Shown here piece after piece: positions 52,101-61,100 of a stretch of 64,000 bases of DNA; position 1 is the stretch's first letter; the number at the start of each line of letters is the position of its first letter. Source of the stretch: Latrodectus hesperus (taxonomy: Eukaryota > Arthropoda > Arachnida > Araneae > Theridiidae); NCBI GenBank assembly GCA_037975125.1, contig CM075857.1, positions 68,217,899 through 68,281,898 on the forward strand, written 5' to 3'. Under the pieces are notes generated by a model. That model made no database searches and was not told the origin of the DNA. It saw nothing but the letters and a program-made list of their open reading frames with translations. The translations under genes were made by a program, and so were the position numbers.

Positions 52101-55100
52101 ATTCTAAAAAAAATTTCAATCATTGAAAAATAAACCAGGCTGTTATACAGTATAACTGTCTGAATGAATTGTTGGAAATTATCATTTTCTTATTGCTATT
52201 AAATAAAAAATTTATTGTTAAAGACTTCATTATAAAAAATATCATTTGTATACATAATTATATTGGTCTTCCATTTCATTTTTAAGACACTTAATAAGAT
52301 TTAACAAAAATTGCTAAAATAAAAATTTATCAAAACTAAAATTTTTTATTAAAATTTAAATATTAGAAATATTAAAATCTTACAAAAGATGTATATATAC
52401 GAGCCCAGGATTAGGTGGAAGATTATAAACATAATGATAAATCATTAATGCAATGACATTTCCTACAATGAAAATTTTCAAGACCCATAGAGCTTTTTTA
52501 GGATTCCTGTAACCAAAACAATATATTTATTTGAATAAGCAATAATACATTTACTTCATATCTGTAAGTAGAAAATTATAGTGTTCACTGAAACATTTTT
52601 TTCATATAGAATAATTATACAACTACAAATGTTTTTAATTAGAAAACCAAACAAAAAATAAAGTTGAAAATGAATGTAAGAGGTTAAAATACGTTATCAA
52701 AAATTAGGTAATATAATACCACTTACCATAAAGTTCAAAACTATCATTAGCTAAAATATATTATGTAAAATTAGAGATAACTGTAATATATATAATTTAT
52801 GTAAGTGAAAAATATTTTGAGACATTAAAATCATTAGTTAATGTGATTATAATAACATTATGAGTCAATAAGATTAGCGTAACATAGTAATTGGTTTTTT
52901 ACAAGATAAAGAGAGAAATAAGAAATACAATGAAAATACTTTTACATTTGTCTTTTCCACAGTGTATTTAACAAACCAAATATTGAATTTAAAGTCATCA
53001 GAAGTCTTTGATAATCATATATTATACAAAATTTTGGTATAAAAATAACAAGATTAAACAAAGTACAGTTTATACTAGTTTATAAAAGCTAACAATTTTA
53101 TCAATTTCAAAAATACAGAAACAAACATATAAGATTATTCTTTCCTAAAATAGAGTGCATAGAAAAAAAGGAAGGCAAATTAATTCACATTAAGAAAATT
53201 TTGGCATTTTAAAGACATTTTCTTAAGTGTATTAACTGAAGAAACCTAGAAGAACCTCAATCATTTAAGAGTAATGAGGACTGAATATAAAAAAAGTTTT
53301 ACATGAATTTACTTCTTACATATGTTTTAAATTTTATATTAAATATATACATAAATTTAATTGTATTTTAAATTACATTTCAATAATTTGAACATTTTAA
53401 TGAAAATGATGTAAAAAATTTTTTTTAATTCTTTTTGTGTGATTGAAACAAATATGTAATGAAATTATAAATATTTTCTTTCTTTTATTACATATTAAAG
53501 TTTAAAAGCTCTGATAAGTGTTTTGATTACTTAATTTGAGCATATCTTTTGCTCTTTTAAAATGCAAATTATAATTTACAGAATTTGGAATTACAAATTA
53601 TTAAACCTAAATTCTGTAATTCTGCAAATGAAATTTTTAAATCTAAATTCTATAAATTTGCAAATATGAAATACTTGCAAATTTATAGAATTTAATTTTT
53701 AAAGTAATTTTTATTTGTATTATTTCTAATAACATATTATCCAATATACTTATTTGAAACTTATGCCAATTTTTCACTATTTCTTATAAATTCATTAATA
53801 TATGCCTACACATAGAATCATTATATGACCTACACATTTAAAATAATTTTCCTTTTAGAAGTATATACTCTAAATATTTCAATTAAACATTTTTACATCA
53901 AATATAAATAGGCTTATCATTTCTAAATTAAATATGTTTATCCTAATAAATTTATTTTTATATAACAAGATATGGAAACTTTAAAAATATCACTATTTAC
54001 CTGAAAATTGGAAGATGTGAAAATGACAGTTAAAAAAAGTCATTTAAATATAACATTCACATTAAGTACAACATTACAGATTTTATATCTCAATAGTAAG
54101 TTTTTACTTGCAACTTATGATGTAAGCATATTAAAAGCAATTTTGATTATTTTTAATCTGAGAAGAATAATGTACAAAACAAAAGAAATGGAAAGATTAT
54201 GTATAGATGTTATTTGTATAAAAATGTTGATCTTTATCTGTGAATTTGACTACTTTTGGAAGAAATTAAAAAAGTATCAGTATATTACTGAATGCAAAAA
54301 TTGCAACAAAATGAAAGGATCTAGTAAATCAAACAAAAATTTAAAGTGGCAAAAATAAATTAGAATACTCAAATGTGAATTACAATGTAATAACATATAT
54401 CTAACTAAATCTCCTAAAAAACTGATTATAAAAATTCCAGTAAAATACATAGAAAATAATGCATCAGTATGATGTGAAACTGTGTAAAATGGTGTATATA
54501 TTATAAATATTGGGGTTTGGAAAATGCATAATGCCAGTCAACTAATTAACAAAGTTAACATGGGTGCAAAATGCAATTTGGTTATAGTGAATTGGTTGAC
54601 ATGTCTGTTAAGAAATCGTTCCACGAGGACTTAATGGATGGTTTTAAAACCAAACTTTCATAACATGAGAAAAAGTATTTATAAACCTTCAGTTAAAAAA
54701 ATATTAACATTAAAACTATAAACATTTTTATAAATAGCAAATACACATTGAATAAAAGTAAAATAAGACTTTAGCTGACTAAAAGTTTCAATTATGTTAT
54801 AAATCATTTTGCATTATTTTATTCATTATTTCATATAAAAAATAACAGAGAATGAAAAAAATTAATAAAAAGTTTTATTGTTAATTACTCTTAAAATAAT
54901 TCTTACCAATTTCATTCTGAACTCAATCTTCATAAGATGTATTATTTCTTCTTTTTTTTTATTTTTAGGATGCCCAGCAAATGATCATCAAAACAAGATT
55001 GAACAAGATAGGAAATGATCATTAAAAAGCAAGTATGATTTTCATACTTGCTTTGATAACCTTTCTTAAATATTATCAAATCTTATTACAAAAATGTTAT

Positions 55101-58100
55101 TTCTTAATTTTAAATGGAACACACATATTTTTAAAAAAATTCCAAAGACAACAATATGCAAATGAATAAGACTATTATTAATACAATTTAATTTTCCATA
55201 TTGAAAAAAGATTTCAACATTTTTATTTTTAATACTTTCATAAGACATAATATTTACATTAAATATTATGTTTATATTAAAAAATCAATGCTTAAACACA
55301 GACAAATTACAATTATCTTATCTATAATTGAAACAAAATAAAAATTGTATTTAAAATTTTATAAATAATTTTGAAAATTAGTAAATTATGAAAAAAATCA
55401 ATTCAATTGAATTAATTTTTAATGCTATTTAGAAAGATTTCTCCACAATATATTTAAAATGGTCCCATATTTTCAATAATACAGAAAAATTATTTGATAG
55501 ATTTAATCAAATTGAATAAATTATTAAAATAATAATCCATAATTTAACATAAAATTAGAAAAATTAACCAGCAATTTTTGCTTCTGAGGAAAACAGTTTT
55601 TTATATTATTCCCTAGACAATTCTTAGCTTTGTTACTACTAAACACAAGTCTCTTTTAATAGCCTGTTACTTTTAAAAATAAATTTCCTCAAAATTAAAT
55701 ATCTGAATGCATTTCTTGAATTAATATAAAGAAACAATACAGCTCTTGAACAATTTTCTGATCATTTAAATATCAGTCAGTTTTTTATCTGTTCCTAGAG
55801 AATAAATCAGAACAATTGTTCAAAATAATTTTTCAATATTCATAATTCCAGTGAAAAATAATCAATAAAAAATTAATTCTGCATCAGACATCTCATAAAG
55901 TTAATGCTATTTTTCAACAGTAATTTTATATACTTATTTTCTCTGCATTGATAAAACAAATCAAATTTTCATTTTGTTTTGCAATAGTGAACATTCTAGT
56001 TCATCATATTTTATTTTACATCCTCAGTTTACAATAACCCTGCACCTTTTAATGTGGGGAAATTAATTTGATGGATAAGTTAAAATCATTTAAAGTATAC
56101 CAGATTTAGGTCTTATTCAAGAACTGTCAAATATAATTGTTGTGAATATTAAAATTAAGTCAAACATTACTTTGGTAGGCTTTATTTAAATCTTTTAATG
56201 CAAATTTTATATTAAATTCACATTAAAAATTTCCAAATTTTTCATTATTGGTAATACTGTATTCTATTATTACACCTATTCTAATTGCATTTGTTAAAAA
56301 TACTCAGATTGTAATTTTTTCTTAAATTTACAATTGATGTAAAAAATACCATCTGTTACAACTAAAATATCTGAAAAGTTTCAGCAAAACAGAATATTTT
56401 CATTTTAATTTATATAGCAATTTTTTTTTTAAATACTGGCTTTTGTCAAGGATAGTTAACCTAACAATGATTTTAAAACAAAAATGTTTAATTTAAAACA
56501 TTTTTGTAGGTAATTTTTAATAAATGGAACATTTCAACAGTCATGTTTTATTCTTTCAAAAGATTTATTAAAAAATTATTTTTCTTCCAAATTCCATTAA
56601 AAGTTTAATCATTTGTAAAATGTGAAAAAATATTTGTTTTAAAATTTTATGTCTTTTGAATTTTTTAATCTTACACTTTTGTGGCATTGTACACAGAAAG
56701 CACTTTGATACCCTACTTCCTCGGAAACCGGTCCTGTCGTTTTCGGTGGTCAGAAGACCTGGGAGGGAATAGACTTTGTCCCTCAAGCTTCCAAGGACAC
56801 ATGTGGCAAGCAGAGAGAAAGAAGGAATGGTCACTGAGTGAGCGAGTTAGTGTGCCGTTTTGGTTTGAGATATTTTATTATTTATATTACCTGTATTACC
56901 TTTTTGTAAAATAATGAATACATAATTAATTTGTAAATAGATGTGTAAGTAGATTGTCAAGAAATGTGCGATAATCATTATTCAGCTAAAACATCTGATG
57001 TTGTTCCCATAAATATAATCAACCTTCATTACTGAGCTTTGTTATCCAGAGCATGTAGTGGTAACTCTTTGTTTTATTCATAACCTCAGTATATTTCTAT
57101 TGTCCTTAGTGTGGATCATCGAATTGGAATGAATGCGCAAAAAGTCATTAAATAAACGAATGCTTATTTTGTGACTATTATAAATCTCCATTGAAATAAT
57201 TTACTGTAATATGAATCTTAAGAATATTTTTAAAGAAATAGCTACGATTTTTAATGTGTTTTTATATTTACTGTCAAATACTTATAATTATCAATTATCA
57301 TTAAAGATATTTTAACAAAATAATTAGCAACATAAAAGTTTGATGTTTGATTAATTTGTAATGGGATTTGGCATATGTGATAGAAGGACTGGAAATTTTA
57401 ATGACAAATATTACGTTTCAATAAATATATTAGAACAAAATCTTTATACATATGATGATTACTTCAAGACTGCTTATTTTAAGTCCTCATTTTTTTACTT
57501 GGAATATTATTAAACCTTTAATAACAATTAAATAATATTAAATATATGTTTTTGTATACTCTAAAAAGTAAAAAGAATAACTCAAAAAAATAGCTTCAGT
57601 GAAAAGTTTATTTCATATAAAACTTAATATCCTTTTGGGTTTTAACATAATATTAACGTTTGCATAAACTCGTTTATTAAATGAATTTACTAAATTAGAG
57701 TTCTGTTTAATATTGTTGTATTTCTGTTTAATATCAATATTACAGTTAGTTTTCTTTAGATATTACAATAAAATTAAAGTTTTTGATCCTTTAATATATT
57801 TTTATTGCAATAAATAACCTATGAATAAAACTATTAATATATTATAGATTTTAAAATATCATTTAAAGTAACAAAATATAATATTTACCTTTTTATCACT
57901 AGAAGCATAAAATATGATATTAAATATAACTGCATATCTACAGCAATATACCAAGTCCATGGTAGGCACTGTAAAGTTAAAAAAGTAAACATTTAATTTA
58001 AACTGATCTATCTCTATATCATTTTTAAAAAATGACAATTTTATCTGGAGAAATATTTTAATGTATATCAATTTATCAAATAGATTATATCAATTTTTTT

Positions 58101-61100
58101 TCAGGATATCAATAATTCATGATTTTCAAATGTGTATAAATGTAAAAACTATCATTTTTAAGAATTTCAATTTTTTTATACATTTTAATCAAAATTTGTT
58201 CAAATTCTATAAACATTGATGAACAATGAATCTATAAGAAAGAATTATTTTTAATATGATCTAATTTTTTGCTCTTTTAAAAGAAATTTAACTGAAATCA
58301 AAGTATTTTCTAAAAAAAGATTTTAATAGTATTACAAGCATGCATCATATAGGTTTATCATAATTATCCAAAATTACTGCAATCTACAGAAATTTTATCA
58401 TTCAATATGCAACTGGTTGGTATAATTTGTTGCATCCAAAATGGGGCCACATCTGGCTTTTTTTAAACACATTAGTAAAGATTTGATCGAAATCTTAATA
58501 AACAGTGTACATTTAACATTGATTATCCCCTGAAAATCACTGTTTCCACTTAAAGATCAAAATCATAATTATTACATTCATTTTAATTTTAATCAAGACT
58601 TATAAAACAAAACATTTTTCATTTTGATGAAACAGTAGGATTAGTGAGAATGTAATTTTAGTACTACATTTGAAACAAATCATTTTATTTTGTAGCTCTG
58701 TTTTAATTTTCCAACATTTTTACACAAGTTATAGTTTATGAACATAATACATACTTTATGAAAAAACACAACAAATTATTTTTCATATAATGTATTATAT
58801 TCAAATGTTGGTATCAATTATTTTTAGTTTCCATTTATTTAAATTCTTATAGCACATTCTTTTACACAACAAGCTAATTAAATATGTTACATAAATAATA
58901 TTCAGTTGAAATCATTAATTATATACTATAACATGAAAGACAATAAATTTGCAATTACAAAATGGAATTAATAGAGTACTAAGAGCAAATGGAATTAATT
59001 TTTAAAATTAAACAAATCAGCTATATTACTTTCCTTAAAAATGTTGAAAAGGAATTTTATTTTTGCTATGCTACTATGTGTGCTTATATGAAAATAAATA
59101 ACTATTAAAAATAATACCGGATGAGTGCTCAATAGTCATCCTAAAATATTTTAATGGTGAAAAAGAAAAAATTATACTTCTTGCAATAAAAGTAAAAAAT
59201 ACATTTTTAATGGAGAATGTGAAAAAAAAAATTTTTTTTCACAGAATTTCTTTTTTACGAAGAAAATACAGGGAAATAAGGAATGACAGGAAGGGATTTA
59301 AATCTAGAGAATTTCCTGTCATATATCAAATATTCCACATCTTTATTTGCTATTATGGAAATTTCAGGCGATCTGACACATAGATGTAATTTATGAGCAG
59401 AAAATAAGAATTAAATTCAAACATAGAAAACTGAATGACTCAAAAGAATAACAAAAAATATTAATATGAAATAAACATTTCAATTAAAAAAATGTTTGTT
59501 TACTTAAAATTATGCATATTGAAATATTCATTCATATGTGCACACATTTTTAAATTTCTTTTATAAGCTGTCATTAAGAATCTAGTTCAATAATACACTA
59601 AAAGCAAATGGAACAAAAGATTTTAAATGTATGATTGAAAAAGTAGTTAATTTTTTAATGCTGTTTATGAATTAATCACAAATTAAAATTTAAAATCTTC
59701 TAATTTTTGAATTATTTCAATACATTCATTGTCCCTTTTATGTTTAATTAGTTTTCATATCAGTCAAAAAAATGAATTAATTCCAGTCCATAAAGAATTT
59801 CTAATTTCAGTAAATTCAAGGTATTACTTAAATTAACATTCATCCTATCAGTTCTTCGAATATTCAGTAATAAATAAAGCTATAAAAATCTACAGAATTC
59901 ATTGCTTTAACTTTTAAAATATAAATTCTGAACTGTGTCATTGTTTTTGACATTAATGGAAATTTAAATTACAAAAAATGTAAATTAAATCAATTATCCA
60001 TCTAATTTTTTTATACATTTATAACTAGTAAATGTTCAATTTGGCCATTTTAATTAAATAATATTTTTAAGAAACAAATTTACAGGGAAACAAGAGGTGA
60101 TAATGCATGCATATTCCTTTTCTCTTGATATAACTACTTCATACAAAGCACATGATTAAATATATTTTTATATTTATATAAATTTATTTAGATAATATAT
60201 TCCATAAAATAAACTATATTGAAATTACACATTTCAATAGATGATACTGGTAACTCAGAAATAAATCAATGATATTTAGCAATTGCAACCATTTCTTTCC
60301 CACAAAAATTCAAATTATCCCAATATTTTTACAGAAAATTACTTATTTGATAACTCTCAAAAACAAAAAATGACAAAACAAATAATACTGTAGAAAACAA
60401 ATTAGTTTGAGGATTTATAAAAATACTAGAATCATTTCAATAATCAGAAAAATTAATTTATATGGGAAAATTTCCATAACATTATTTTTATTTAACATAA
60501 GTAGCCAACAGCAAACATAAGAGATTGATGTGTCTCATTAAATCTATTATAACCAGAAACATTTCAATGTTAAATACAGAAAAAATTTATAAAAATTCAT
60601 CTTATATCTAGAAACTTGAAATTCTGTAGAAAAAACAAAGATTTGGCCTATCACAAATGTTATGGCATCTTTATAGATGAGATATGGAGCAGAGATTTCT
60701 TATATGTACGTTATACTTATCCACATCATTATTTTTTTGACAAGGAAAAGTATATTTAGGACAAAGAAGGTAACTAGTTAACTTTCTCCATAATTACTGA
60801 CATATTGAATAACTGTAATTCTGAAAAATCAATTAAGGAACAATTCTGAATTATTCTGATTGTCTAAACAAGAATGTTCATTGCATAAGCATAATTTTTC
60901 TAAAGAATAAAATGCTCATTGAAGAATGTATTTTATAAACTTCTATCCAATTATATGAGCATAACTTGATAGTCAAAGAATGGTTTCATAGATAAATAAA
61001 TATCAATGGAATTAATAAAGTTTGAGATATTTTATCAGAAGTGCCATTTCTATTTCTTCTTATCACTTGACTGGTATATTTATCCTTATGAGATATGAAA

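Noticed and set aside
54008..54358. 116-codon plus-strand frame inside a host intron.
   Set aside because: Composition is that of random AT-rich DNA (Ile, Lys, Leu, Phe); no domain and no splice or promoter support.
57859..58071. Longer minus-strand frame over host exon 2.
   Set aside because: Wrong frame: the family signature CLPWTWYIAVDMQ is in a different frame bounded by splice sites.
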